This document shows positions 25,147-33,645 of a DNA stretch of 64,000 bases, one piece after another (the stretch's first letter is position 1; every line of letters starts with the position of its first letter). The translations under genes and the position numbers were made by a program. Origin of the DNA: JAUZRW01 sp964549915 (GTDB lineage: Bacteria; Chloroflexota; Anaerolineae; Aggregatilineales; Phototrophicaceae); contig CAZJWX010000011.1 of assembly GCA_964549915.1 (NCBI GenBank), forward strand, positions 1 through 64,000. Direction: 5' to 3'. The notes beneath the pieces are model-generated. The model made no database searches and was not told where the DNA came from. It saw only the letters and a program-made list of their open reading frames with translations.

Positions 25147-26127
25147 ATGCAGCAAGCAACGGCTCGTGCCCACTCCAATATCGCCTTTATCAAGTATTGG
25201 GGAAACACTGACGACGAATTGCGTATCCCCGTCAACGACTCGATCAGTATGAATCTGGATAGCCTCTATACTGAGACAACCGTGACTTGGGACGACACAC
25301 TGCAACAGGATGAGCTTGTACTCGGTGGTGAAACGCAGACTGGTAAAACCCTGGATCGCGTCAGTCAACACCTCGACTTGATCCGTGAGCGCCTGGGCGT
25401 GATGAACAAGGCGCAAGTGGTCTCGCAAAACAATTTCCCGATGGGAACAGGAATCGCTTCTTCTGCCGCAGCCTTCGCGGCGTTGACGGTGGCGGCTGTG
25501 ACGGCAGCAGGTGCGACGTTGGAGGAGCGCGAACTGACCACATTGGCGCGTTGTGGCTCCGGCTCTGCCTCACGTTCGATTTCCGATGGTTTCGTCATCT
25601 GGCATCAAGGCACATCGCATGAAACTTCCTACGCTGAGAGCTTTGCACCGCCCTCGCATTGGTTACTTGCCGACGTAATCGCCATCGTCAGCGACCAGCA
25701 CAAGAACGTTGGATCGCGACAGGGGCACACGACCGCAAGCACCAGCGACCTGCAAATCGCACGCGTAGGCGGTGCGGAAGAGCGAGTTCGCGTTTGCAAG
25801 CAAGCCATCCTCGATAAAGATTTTGCGGCATTTGCCGAGGTGGTTGAACATGATAGCAATCTGATGCACGCGGTCATGATGACCAGCCGCCCCCCGCTGT
25901 TCTACTGGAAGCCGGCGACACTCACCATCATGGAGGCTGTACGGGAGTGGCGCGCAGAAGGGTTGAACGTCTGCTATACGCTGGATGCCGGGCCGAACGT
26001 CCACTGCATTTGCACGCCGGAAGATGCAGCAGAGGTAAGGAATCGACTCGAAACGCTGTCCGGTTTACTGGAAATCCGCACTGCATCTTGTGGTGAAGGG
26101 GCGCGTATTCTCTCCTCGGAAAGCTGA
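25147..26127 (+). CDS. Mevalonate-phosphate decarboxylase, probably the phosphomevalonate type
   Basis: GHMP-fold decarboxylase, 326 aa, with a GGAGAGG site upstream. It has AHSNIAFIKYWGN at the start, NNFPMGTGIASSAAAFAAL, CGSGSASRSISDGFVIW, and the catalytic Asp in TLDAGPNVH. Classical diphosphomevalonate decarboxylases read I-K-Y-W-G-K and P-T-A-A-G-L-A-S-S. Here the Lys is Asn and the loop is PMGTGIASS. With ipk next door and no phosphomevalonate kinase in the window, I infer decarboxylation of mevalonate 5-phosphate to isopentenyl phosphate, as shown for Roseiflexus. Diphosphomevalonate decarboxylase is the alternative. Confidence 0.85.
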   Translation: MQQATARAHSNIAFIKYWGNTDDELRIPVNDSISMNLDSLYTETTVTWDDTLQQDELVLGGETQTGKTLDRVSQHLDLIRERLGVMNKAQVVSQNNFPMGTGIASSAAAFAALTVAAVTAAGATLEERELTTLARCGSGSASRSISDGFVIWHQGTSHETSYAESFAPPSHWLLADVIAIVSDQHKNVGSRQGHTTASTSDLQIARVGGAEERVRVCKQAILDKDFAAFAEVVEHDSNLMHAVMMTSRPPLFYWKPATLTIMEAVREWRAEGLNVCYTLDAGPNVHCICTPEDAAEVRNRLETLSGLLEIRTASCGEGARILSSES

Positions 26128-26155
26128 ACGTGGGTTGAGCGTTACCCTGGTGTCC

Positions 26156-26185
26156 TTGCGATGCACTCCCAAACGCCCCTATAAT
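26156..26185 (+). promoter_or_regulatory. Sigma-70 promoter for rseP
   Basis: TTGCGA (26156-26161), an 18-bp spacer and a consensus TATAAT (26180-26185) lie 45 bp before the rseP start. Confidence 0.65.
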
Positions 26186-26230
26186 GCCAATATCACACTT
26201 CCATGAAATCTAGGTCAAGGGTTCAGACGT

Positions 26231-27718
26231 ATGTTGGAATTTTTGCTGGGTAACAGCTTTCTCTCGGCAATCATCGCTTTCGGGATCATCTTAATCCCGG
26301 CGATTATCATTCACGAACTGGGACATTTCCTCGCCGCGAAGATAGTTGGCATCAATGTGCTGGAATTCGGGATCGGCTTCCCACCGCGCATGGTGCGGCT
26401 TTTCATGTGGGGCGAGACCGAATTCACATTGAACTGGTTGCCAATCGGCGGTTTTGTACGCCCTCTCGGCGAGGATATGATCGGCCCCGTAGAAACCAAT
26501 GACGAGGACATCATCTATGAGGAAGACGGGAAGCCGAAACCCGTTGAATACATCAGCGAGCGCGAAGAATTGATTGCGCGAGGCGTCCCTGAAGACAAAC
26601 TCGTCTCCGTGAACGAAGCCAGTCCATTGAACCGCATCTTCTTCATGGCAGCGGGCGCGGGTGCAAACTTTATCTCCGCAATTTTGCTGTTCATGATTGC
26701 TGCGCTGCTCGGCCTGCCAACTGAAGTCGGTGCGCGGGTGCAGGTGCTGGAAATTCCGTCCGATTCGCCGTTTGCAATCGATGCAATTGAAGCGGGGGAT
26801 GCGATTGAAGCTGTCGATGGCGAACGTTATCCGACGACCAGCGCCATGTTAGAAGCATTGCGCAGCCGCGCTGATGAGTCTGTAACTCTTTCGATGCGTC
26901 GTTTCGATGAAGATTTCGACGAATACGAAGTCACACTCGTGCCGTCAGCCGCCGAGATCGAAGGCTATCTGCTCGTTCTGGAACTCATCGAGGGTATGCC
27001 GGCTGCAGAAGCCGGAATCCAGCCTGGGGATCGAATCGTCGCGCTCGCAGGTGAACCGATCGACCATGAAGACCCCATGACCGACCTGCACAACACGATT
27101 GCGGCCTATGCAGGCGTTGAAATGGGCGTGACTGTGATCCGCGACGGCCAACAGCTCGAATTGACGATGATCCCGGCAGAGACAGTCTCGCCGACTCGGG
27201 GGCGCATCGGCGTGGGACTCAGTGCGGAATACAGCGCTGAAGATGGCGTCGTCTACCGCACCGCCAACCCGCAGGTGGAATTCATCCCGCTGCCCTTTGG
27301 CGAAGCCGTCGCCTATGGGTTCCAACGGACGGGCGATGTGCTCCAGATGATTGTTGCGCTGCCTGGGCAACTCATCAGCGGAGCAATTTCGCCAGAAGAA
27401 GCACGCCCGGTGAGCGTGGTCGGCATCAGTCAGATCGGATCGCAATTTTTGCAGAGCAGCGTCGAAAACGGTGCTCCCTCCATCATCCTGGATTTCCTGG
27501 GTCTGGTGAGCATTTTCCTGGGCTTCACGAATTTGCTGCCGTTCCCACCGCTGGATGGTGGGCGCATCGTATTTGTGCTGATCGAGATGGTGCGCGGTAA
27601 GCCCGTCCCCGTGCAGGTGGAGAATCTCGTCTACCGAATCGGGATCGCTCTGCTGCTGGGTCTGGGCGTGATCGTCATCATCTACGACATCCTGAACCCC
27701 TTGAACCTGGGCGGATGA
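26231..27718 (+). CDS. rseP: Site-2 protease RseP-like (M50) with PDZ domains
   Basis: Intramembrane zinc metalloprotease that cleaves anti-sigma factors or signal-peptide remnants in the membrane, 495 aa. TM1 carries the zinc motif HELGH (residues 28-32). A conserved FGIGFPPR/GGFV beta-loop follows. One or two PDZ-like domains occupy about 170-330 (GMPAAEAGIQPGDRIVALAG is the clear one). The C-terminal TM has NLLPFPPLDGGR with the third zinc ligand. An acidic insert at about 85-125 is longer than usual. It has its own promoter and may be followed in the same transcript by the HEAT protein. The client substrate is not evident. Confidence 0.93.
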   Translation: MLEFLLGNSFLSAIIAFGIILIPAIIIHELGHFLAAKIVGINVLEFGIGFPPRMVRLFMWGETEFTLNWLPIGGFVRPLGEDMIGPVETNDEDIIYEEDGKPKPVEYISEREELIARGVPEDKLVSVNEASPLNRIFFMAAGAGANFISAILLFMIAALLGLPTEVGARVQVLEIPSDSPFAIDAIEAGDAIEAVDGERYPTTSAMLEALRSRADESVTLSMRRFDEDFDEYEVTLVPSAAEIEGYLLVLELIEGMPAAEAGIQPGDRIVALAGEPIDHEDPMTDLHNTIAAYAGVEMGVTVIRDGQQLELTMIPAETVSPTRGRIGVGLSAEYSAEDGVVYRTANPQVEFIPLPFGEAVAYGFQRTGDVLQMIVALPGQLISGAISPEEARPVSVVGISQIGSQFLQSSVENGAPSIILDFLGLVSIFLGFTNLLPFPPLDGGRIVFVLIEMVRGKPVPVQVENLVYRIGIALLLGLGVIVIIYDILNPLNLGG

Positions 27719-27765
27719 GCGCCCAATACGGTTGAGTACGCAAGTGAAGTAACAGAGGGATTCGC

Positions 27766-28752
27766 ATGAGCGAACAATTGAACTACGAAGAGAACAATGC
27801 GCAGCCAACCTTTGAGGAAGCGTTGGAAGAATTGCGTGCAGGGCGCGACCTGCCAGGACCGGAAGTCCTTTATGGGCTTTCCGCGCTCAATGGGGAACAA
27901 CTCGCGCGGTTCCAGGAAGTCTGGGATACACTGGATAGCACGTACCGCAACGTGCTGATGCAAATGCTCGTCGATGCCAGCGAAGCAAATTATCGCCTGA
28001 ACTATGACGCCATTGGCCTGGCGAACCTGAACGCGCCAGAACCGCAGGTGCGCCAGGCAGCGCTCGAAATGCTGTGGGAAGACGAAAGTGAGCGCTTGCT
28101 GGAGCATCTCTTCTGGGCGGCACGGCACGATCCAGCGGTGGAGGTACGCGCCGAGGCTGTCAAAGCTCTGGGGCGCTTCATCTACGCTGGTGAAATGGGC
28201 CACTCGGTCGAAAAGCACGAAGAGGCCATACAGGACTTGCTGTTTGAGGTCTTCCAGCGCCAGAATGAAGCGCTGGATGTGCGCCGTTATGCTCTCGAAT
28301 CGCTGGCGAACTGCACCCACAGCGAACTTCCGAATCTAATCCTGGAAGCCTACAACAGCCTGGAGGATGACTTCCGTGTCAGTGCTGTTGTGGCGATGGG
28401 GCGTTCCTGCGACAGCAACCGCTGGGAAGATCACGTATTGCGGGAACTGGAAAGCAAGAACGAGGATATGCGCCGTGAAGCGGCTCGCGCTTCGGGTGAG
28501 TTGCAACTAGCCGAGGCGGTGCAGCCCCTGGTTCAGTTCTTGCGAGAGGGCGAACGCACTGACCAGGAAGTGATCATCTGGGCACTGGGTGAAATTGGAG
28601 GGCGCGAAGCAACGCGCGTACTGGAAACTCTCGCCGACGGGGCAGAAGAACACGGTGACGAAGAACTCGCCGCCTTGATTGATGATGCACTGGGGAATGC
28701 CGGCCTGGCCAACGGCGACTTGATGATGCTTGATTTCGAATACGACGAATGA
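27766..28752 (+). CDS. HEAT-repeat protein
   Basis: A 328-aa acidic, soluble, all-helical protein. About six HEAT/PBS-lyase-type repeats run from about 90 to 315, each with the pattern V/M-R-x-x-A-x-x-A-L/S-G/A: PQVRQAALEML, VEVRAEAVKALGRF, LDVRRYALESLANC, FRVSAVVAMGRS, MRREAARASGEL and WALGEIGG. There is no signal peptide or catalytic motif. HEAT arrays bind proteins. It lies 47 nt after rseP and may share its transcript, followed by a terminator. The partner is unknown. Confidence 0.8.
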   Translation: MSEQLNYEENNAQPTFEEALEELRAGRDLPGPEVLYGLSALNGEQLARFQEVWDTLDSTYRNVLMQMLVDASEANYRLNYDAIGLANLNAPEPQVRQAALEMLWEDESERLLEHLFWAARHDPAVEVRAEAVKALGRFIYAGEMGHSVEKHEEAIQDLLFEVFQRQNEALDVRRYALESLANCTHSELPNLILEAYNSLEDDFRVSAVVAMGRSCDSNRWEDHVLRELESKNEDMRREAARASGELQLAEAVQPLVQFLREGERTDQEVIIWALGEIGGREATRVLETLADGAEEHGDEELAALIDDALGNAGLANGDLMMLDFEYDE

Positions 28753-28775
28753 GGCATCACAAGAGTCAGGCGGTG

Positions 28776-28800
28776 AAGGGGTACGTTGATGTACCCCTTT
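28776..28800. terminator. Terminator hairpin between convergent genes
   Basis: AAGGGGTAC (28776-28784) pairs with GTACCCCTT (28791-28799) across a 6-nt loop. It separates the HEAT gene (+) from the SCP2 gene (-). Confidence 0.75.
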
Positions 28801-28808
28801 GCATGGTC

Positions 28809-29135
28809 TCAGGCCAGGCCAAACATCGAGATCATCTTCATGCCCAGGCTCATTTCGCTGACCTTGATCTTGCCGGCCATGAAAGCTTGCATGGGATTCG
28901 ATTTCCCCGTAGCAATGTCGTGGAAGGCGTCCGCATCGGCTTTCACCGTCATGTCGGGTTCAACGCTGCCGTCGCCGTGTGTCACTTCGCCATCGTTGAT
29001 TTTCACCCAGTAGAGACCGCCGTTATCGCCGCTCAATTCGAACTGGATGGTCGCGTTGACCCCTTCAGCTTTTTCGGGGCGGAAATTGTTGACCATCGTC
29101 GGGAAAATGTTGTTGACTTCTTCCTGTGTTGCCAT
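28809..29135 (-). CDS. SCP2 sterol-carrier-like lipid-binding protein
   Basis: A 108-aa single-domain SCP2 protein starting at the ATG at 29135, with AAGGAG 8 nt upstream. It shows the usual layout: IFPTMVNNFRPEKAEGVNATIQFEL, WVKINDGEVTHGDGS, PDMTVKADADAFHDIATGKSNPMQAFMAGKIKVSEM. The terminal GMKMISMFGLA helix closes the hydrophobic tunnel. It probably binds a lipid or acyl-CoA in the cytosol. Isoprenoid genes lie nearby, but a functional link is only conjecture. Confidence 0.9.
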   Translation of the reverse strand: MATQEEVNNIFPTMVNNFRPEKAEGVNATIQFELSGDNGGLYWVKINDGEVTHGDGSVEPDMTVKADADAFHDIATGKSNPMQAFMAGKIKVSEMSLGMKMISMFGLA

Positions 29136-29238
29136 GTCTGAAGCTCCTTTTTCATAGTCTATTTTCAGGTACATGGTCTCCAAGCGCCCAGTATACTAAC
29201 AAAAAATCTGCTGCTAATGGTGAGTTGAGGAGTATTTC

Positions 29239-30543
29239 GTGAATAAGTTCCGTGTTTTGCTGGTAGTTCTGGTTCTAATTTTCGGTTCTTTCGCTGTTGT
29301 CCAGGCCATTGGGGAAGAAACCGATGTCCCGGGGCGTCTCGCCATCGTTGGCGACGATTTCAATGTCTACACCTATGATTTTGCGAACGAAGCACGTACG
29401 ACGATAACAGATGACAGTTCAGGTACGCGGCGTTATCAATGGCCTACGTGGTCGGTGGATGGACGACTGGCCTATTTCTGCTGTGACCTGCGTGCCGCCA
29501 ATTCGCTGGAGTCCGCAGCTTATGTCTCTCCAGATGGTATCGCACCGGGGGAATTGGTCTACGAAGGTGATAACGAGGCGATCATCTACGCCAACTGGTC
29601 ACCTGCCACCTGCGCCAATGATCCAGAGTGTCGCGACCTCGCTTTGCTTATCAATGAGATCAGCGAAGGGACTCTATCCGTCGAGATCCTGCACAATACT
29701 GCCAGCGAAACGACGCAGGAGCGCGTGGATATTGGCTCACCGTTCTACTACCAGTGGAGTCCGGACGGGTCGCAGTTGATCTTCCATCGGGACAGCCGCC
29801 AACTCGATATTTTCAACGTCATCAGCGGGGACATAACAGAGAATATCGAAGAGCGCTCTTCTGGCCTCTATCAGGCTCCGGCATGGTCACCTGTGGATAA
29901 TCGTGTACTCTTTGGATGGCGCGGTTCGACTGCTTCCAGCACGGATCTGGTCGTATATGAAGATGGGGTAGGGCAAGTGCTCGCAGAAGATCTGGAAGGC
30001 TTTCTGTCCTTTCTCTGGTCACCAGACGGACGTATGATTGCCTACCGTTTGATTTCCGAAGATGGGCACGGCGACATCATGGTAATTGATGCAGCTACAG
30101 GCGATCTAATTGCGAGAACCGAAAGTGAGGACATCATCTCCTTCTTCTGGTCGCCGGATAGCCAGAAAATCGCGTTCGTCACTGCCGTGAGTGCAGACAA
30201 TCGACAGGCGAAAGACGGCATTTACGCGAGGCCCCGTTTCGCCCAGAATGAGGACGTGCCGACGTTCGTATGGTCGGTTCTGGATGTCGAGGCCAATGAT
30301 AGTGTGCGCTACAATTCCTTCGTGCCGACCTACGAAATGGGGTACTGGATGTTGTACTTCGACCAGTTCACACCGAGTCATCGCATCTGGTCGCCCAACA
30401 GTCGTTATCTCGTATATAGCCGCGTCGCCGATTTGACCGTTGACCCCAGACCCATAATCAGTCTGCTGGATACTGCTGCACCAACGGCAGAAGCCGTCAC
30501 CGATGTAACAGAAGGCGTTTTCGCGGTATGGAGCTTTGAATAA
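29239..30543 (+). CDS. Exported TolB/WD40-like beta-propeller protein
   Basis: A 434-aa exported protein. The GTG at 29239 follows GGAG at 6 nt. The signal peptide covers about 1-23 (cleavage near VVQA). At least five blades carry the TolB/PD40 signature W-S-P-D-G/S-x-x-I/L-x-F/Y: YYQWSPDGSQLIFH, PAWSPVDNRVLFG, FLWSPDGRMIAYR, FFWSPDSQKIAFV and IWSPNSRYLVYS. Cys pairs occur near FCCD and CANDPEC. It is first in a run of three envelope genes. A binding platform role is expected; the ligand is unknown. Confidence 0.8.
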   Translation: MNKFRVLLVVLVLIFGSFAVVQAIGEETDVPGRLAIVGDDFNVYTYDFANEARTTITDDSSGTRRYQWPTWSVDGRLAYFCCDLRAANSLESAAYVSPDGIAPGELVYEGDNEAIIYANWSPATCANDPECRDLALLINEISEGTLSVEILHNTASETTQERVDIGSPFYYQWSPDGSQLIFHRDSRQLDIFNVISGDITENIEERSSGLYQAPAWSPVDNRVLFGWRGSTASSTDLVVYEDGVGQVLAEDLEGFLSFLWSPDGRMIAYRLISEDGHGDIMVIDAATGDLIARTESEDIISFFWSPDSQKIAFVTAVSADNRQAKDGIYARPRFAQNEDVPTFVWSVLDVEANDSVRYNSFVPTYEMGYWMLYFDQFTPSHRIWSPNSRYLVYSRVADLTVDPRPIISLLDTAAPTAEAVTDVTEGVFAVWSFE

Positions 30544-30552
30544 CAGGAGACT

Positions 30553-32181
30553 ATGGCGCGTCGAATCCCTGCCGTATGGATCAGCTTGATCTTGTCACTG
30601 GTGTTGGCTGCTTGCACGCGTGAGCAGCCTAATATCATCGTCATCACCGCAACATTTCCGCCAGCCCCCGTTGTGGTGAATGCGGCAGAGACGGACAGCG
30701 CAACACCGCTGCCGACAGCAATCCCTCCGGCACAGACTCTGGTGCTCTCGCCACCCCCCGTGCAGCCGTTGAGTTACCCCACGCCGAATGCGACTCTGGA
30801 GTTGCCCGAATTGCCGTCTGAACATATCGTGCAATCAGGTGAGACCCTCAGCGCAATTGCTGCCCGCTATAGCATCAGTCTGGATGCCCTTCTCGCTGCC
30901 AATGACCTGGAGAACCCAAACCTACTGTCTGTCGGTCAGGTTCTGGCGCTGCCTGAAGTTGCGCAGATTTTCACGCCGGATTTCAAGATGATCCCGGACA
31001 GCCGTCTGGTGCGGGCGCCTGGAAGCCGTACGTTCGATATTGAAGGCTTCATCCGCCAGCAGCCCGGCTACATCCGGATCGCCACAGACGAAGTCGATAC
31101 CAATCTGGGCAATGGCGCAGCCATCACCCAGACGTTAAGCAGCGCGCAAATCGTAGAACGAGTCGCCCTGGAATATAGCGTTGACCCGCGCTTGCTGCTG
31201 GCGTTGCTGGAATTCCGGGCGGGTTGGCTCAGCAATTCTGCGCCGCGCGAGGATCTGGTTACGCATCCCTTGCTCAGCGCCGAAGAGTCGCAACCGATTG
31301 ACCGTGCTGGCCTGTACAAGCAGCTTGCGTGGGCAGCCAATGAACTGAATCGCGGCTATTACGGTTGGAAATACCGGGGCAACACCGTCATCGAATTCAG
31401 CAATGGCTTGCTAGCACAATACAACCCGGCGCTCAATCCTGGCAGTATCGCCCTGCAATACTTTTTGAGCCTCGCCGGGCAGCCCTATGATAACTGGCTC
31501 TTCGATATCAGCGTGAACGGTTTCTACGCTACCTATGCACAATACTTCGGTGATCCGTTCGCAGGAGCTGTCGAACCGCTGGTTCCGCCGAATATTCAGC
31601 AGCCACAACTCACTTTGCCCTTTGAACCGGGTGTTCGCTGGCGTTTCACAGGAGGGCCGCACGGTGGATGGGGATCAGGAAGCGCCTGGGCATCGTTGGA
31701 TTTCGCGCCCGACCAGGCGCGTCCGGCGTCTGGCGCTTTCTGCTTTGTAGCGGATGACTGGATCACAGCCGTCGCACCCGGTGTGATTGCTCGCAGCGGC
31801 GGTGGTGTGGTCGTACTCGACCTGGATGGAGATGGTGACGAGGCGACGGGTTGGACAATCAACTACCTGCATCTCGAGATTGCAGAGGGCATTGGCACAG
31901 GTGAGCAAGTTGTATCCGGGCAGCGACTCGGGCGGCCATCCTGTGCAGGTGGCTTTTCAAACGCGACACATGTGCATATCGGTAGACGCTTCAACGGTGA
32001 ATGGCTCCCAGCAGACTGCCAATCCTGCTTGCCTGGATCGAACATCCCACCATTCGTGCTGGGAGGTTGGCGTGCGTATGGTCTCATTGGGCAGGAATAC
32101 CAGGGCTATTTGGAGCAGAACGGCATGCGTGTGACGGCTGAGCAGGGACGCAATGTGACCATCAATCTGATTTCCTGGTGA
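30553..32181 (+). CDS. Lipoprotein with LysM and LasA-type M23 peptidase domain
   Basis: A 542-aa lipoprotein (lipobox VLAAC, residues 17-21). A proline-rich linker leads to a LysM peptidoglycan-binding domain (about 92-137; VQSGETLSAIAARYSIS). An uncharacterised helical middle follows. The C-terminal M23 fold has H-x12-D (GPHGGWGSG...SLDF, about 374-390), the spacing of the zinc ligands in LasA/beta-lytic peptidases (M23A) rather than the H-x3-D of M23B. It also has YLHLE and HVH as the further ligands, so the site looks complete. Cys residues in FCFVAD and PSCAGG may form a disulfide. It probably cleaves or remodels peptidoglycan at the cell surface. Confidence 0.85.
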   Translation: MARRIPAVWISLILSLVLAACTREQPNIIVITATFPPAPVVVNAAETDSATPLPTAIPPAQTLVLSPPPVQPLSYPTPNATLELPELPSEHIVQSGETLSAIAARYSISLDALLAANDLENPNLLSVGQVLALPEVAQIFTPDFKMIPDSRLVRAPGSRTFDIEGFIRQQPGYIRIATDEVDTNLGNGAAITQTLSSAQIVERVALEYSVDPRLLLALLEFRAGWLSNSAPREDLVTHPLLSAEESQPIDRAGLYKQLAWAANELNRGYYGWKYRGNTVIEFSNGLLAQYNPALNPGSIALQYFLSLAGQPYDNWLFDISVNGFYATYAQYFGDPFAGAVEPLVPPNIQQPQLTLPFEPGVRWRFTGGPHGGWGSGSAWASLDFAPDQARPASGAFCFVADDWITAVAPGVIARSGGGVVVLDLDGDGDEATGWTINYLHLEIAEGIGTGEQVVSGQRLGRPSCAGGFSNATHVHIGRRFNGEWLPADCQSCLPGSNIPPFVLGGWRAYGLIGQEYQGYLEQNGMRVTAEQGRNVTINLISW

Positions 32182-32186
32182 CGCTT

Positions 32187-32987
32187 ATGAATGTGACGAA
32201 GCTCAACGTGACACTTGTGATCATCCTTGGATTCGGACTGGGCGCGATTTTCCTGCGCACATATCCAGGCGTTGTGCAGGCTCAGCCGCGCATCACGGAT
32301 ACACCGCTGCCAGTCGTCATCCCACAAAATACGGTGCAACCCACCAGTATGACCTTGTTAACCCCGACACCGACTTTTACCATGACGCCAGAGGGACCGA
32401 CGGTCGTGTTGCAAGCCGCAGCGCCCGCAGCGGACATCAATGTACGGGACTTTCCGGATGTAACTGGAGTGCGCCTGGGATCGCTCGAAGCAGAGCGGCA
32501 GTATGCTGTGACCGGGGTTTACTTCCAGTGGTACCAGTTTGAGTATGACGCATCGCCTACAGGGCGTGCCTGGGTGTTTGGTGAACTGGTTGAAATCATC
32601 GGTGATCAGACCAGCATCCCCGCTGTGGATCCTAATGTGCAGCCAACGGCACAGTCTCCCGAAGAAATTGGAACCGCAACGGCAGCAGCCCAGCTACTGA
32701 CGCCGGAAGTCGCCGCCAGCGCCACGGCTGCGGCCCGAGTACTGACGGTGCCTCCCCAAGAACAACGAAGCGCAGATGGCTTCCCACCGACTTTCACGCC
32801 ACCTCCCGATCTCGCGGCACTACAACCGACCCTGGCTCCGGATGTCCTGACCGGAACTCCGCCGAGTCCCAATCTCGCGAATCAGGTTCTGAACACATTC
32901 GACAATGCTGTGCCGCCGCTGGTGCCGATTCTCGCGCTGGTTGGGGCAGGGTCATTCGGCCTGATGATCGCGTTTGCACGGCGGTGA
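32187..32987 (+). CDS. Bitopic SH3-like envelope protein with Pro/Thr-rich stalk
   Basis: A 266-aa protein (ATG 32187; a GTG at 32178 overlapping the previous stop is an alternative). An N-terminal hydrophobic segment (about 7-25) is followed by a Pro/Thr-rich stretch. A bacterial SH3-like module covers about 70-140 (INVRDFPDVTGVRLGSL ... WYQFEYD ... RAWVFGELVEI). A low-complexity Pro/Ala/Thr stalk follows, then a C-terminal TM (PPLVPILALVGAGSFGLMIAF) ending in Arg-Arg. There is no LPxTG motif, so it is probably held by its own tail. It is third in an envelope gene run. Confidence 0.65.
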   Translation: MNVTKLNVTLVIILGFGLGAIFLRTYPGVVQAQPRITDTPLPVVIPQNTVQPTSMTLLTPTPTFTMTPEGPTVVLQAAAPAADINVRDFPDVTGVRLGSLEAERQYAVTGVYFQWYQFEYDASPTGRAWVFGELVEIIGDQTSIPAVDPNVQPTAQSPEEIGTATAAAQLLTPEVAASATAAARVLTVPPQEQRSADGFPPTFTPPPDLAALQPTLAPDVLTGTPPSPNLANQVLNTFDNAVPPLVPILALVGAGSFGLMIAFARR

Positions 32988-32995
32988 CAACAAAA

Positions 32996-33019
32996 AACGA
33001 CGCATGAGTCTGCGCCGTT
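32996..33019 (-). terminator. Terminator for the Fe-S carrier gene
   Basis: AACGACGCA (32996-33004) pairs with TGCGCCGTT (33011-33019) with one mismatch. Read on the minus strand, the hairpin is followed by six T residues, so it would end transcription from the A-type carrier gene. Confidence 0.6.
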
Positions 33020-33106
33020 CTCAGTGACGATCCCACGAATAGCTGCGGGGGCTTCTATAGCACCGGGCGTCTTACGACGCATTGGGTGAGTGGTGTCTTT
33101 TTGCTA

Positions 33107-33529
33107 TCAGTGGCTGCAGGTGCTGCAACCGCCGCCTTCGGCAGCTTCTTCGCCGTCTTCCGCCTTGAAGCTATGACCGCAACCACACTGCGAAACTGCA
33201 TTCGGGTTGTCAATTCGGAAGCCACCGCCGATCAAGCTGTCGACGAAATCAATCGTCGCACCCTTGAGGTAGACCATGCTGGTGGGGTCGATCAGCAAAC
33301 GGACATTGTCGACATGGACGACATGGTCGTTGTCGCGCGCACCTTCTTCAAATGCCATGCCATACTGCATCCCGGAGCAGCCGCCGCCTGTGACGAAAAC
33401 GCGCAGCGCGTGATTCGGGATCTGGCGTTCGCGCAGGAGGTTGTCAATGACGGCAACAGCAGCCGGCGTGACAGTCAGCACGGTTTCTTCGGTAGTCGGT
33501 TGCGAGATTGGTTGTTGTGCAAGCGCCAT
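33107..33529 (-). CDS. A-type iron-sulfur carrier (HesB/IscA/ErpA family)
   Basis: Delivers Fe-S clusters to apo-enzymes; cytosolic, 140 aa, GAGGAG 9 nt before the ATG. The three conserved cysteines are visible in GGGCSGMQYGM and CGCGHSF. An acidic linker and an extra tail, GGGCSTCSH, add two more Cys beyond the usual end, which is uncommon. It lies downstream of the SufR-like regulator on the same strand and shares an upstream sequence element with it, so Fe-S-responsive control is inferred. Confidence 0.92.
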   Translation of the reverse strand: MALAQQPISQPTTEETVLTVTPAAVAVIDNLLRERQIPNHALRVFVTGGGCSGMQYGMAFEEGARDNDHVVHVDNVRLLIDPTSMVYLKGATIDFVDSLIGGGFRIDNPNAVSQCGCGHSFKAEDGEEAAEGGGCSTCSH

Positions 33530-33597
33530 CGCTGCGTTCTCCTCACTTCATTCTGCAAATGTTGCGTGAACTATACCACATCTGCGTTCGGCTGGTC

Positions 33598-33625
33598 AAT
33601 TTATCAGAAAGGTGTTTTCCTTTCT
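33598..33625 (-). promoter_or_regulatory. Candidate promoter/operator of the Fe-S carrier gene
   Basis: On the minus strand GTGAGA, 17 bp and GATAAA form a plausible promoter. The -10 lies in TCTGATAAATT (complement of 33598-33608), which recurs exactly upstream of the regulator gene at 34289-34299. The spacer holds a perfect inverted repeat AGAAAGG-N6-CCTTTCT (33606-33625). This could be a SufR-type operator or merely a shared -10. Confidence 0.45.
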
Positions 33626-33645
33626 CACGAGGATCTCATGCTGCC

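Noticed and set aside
26945..27808. A 287-codon antisense frame over the end of rseP
   Set aside because: It is a His/Gln/Arg-rich shadow of the rseP codon pattern and spans into the next gene.
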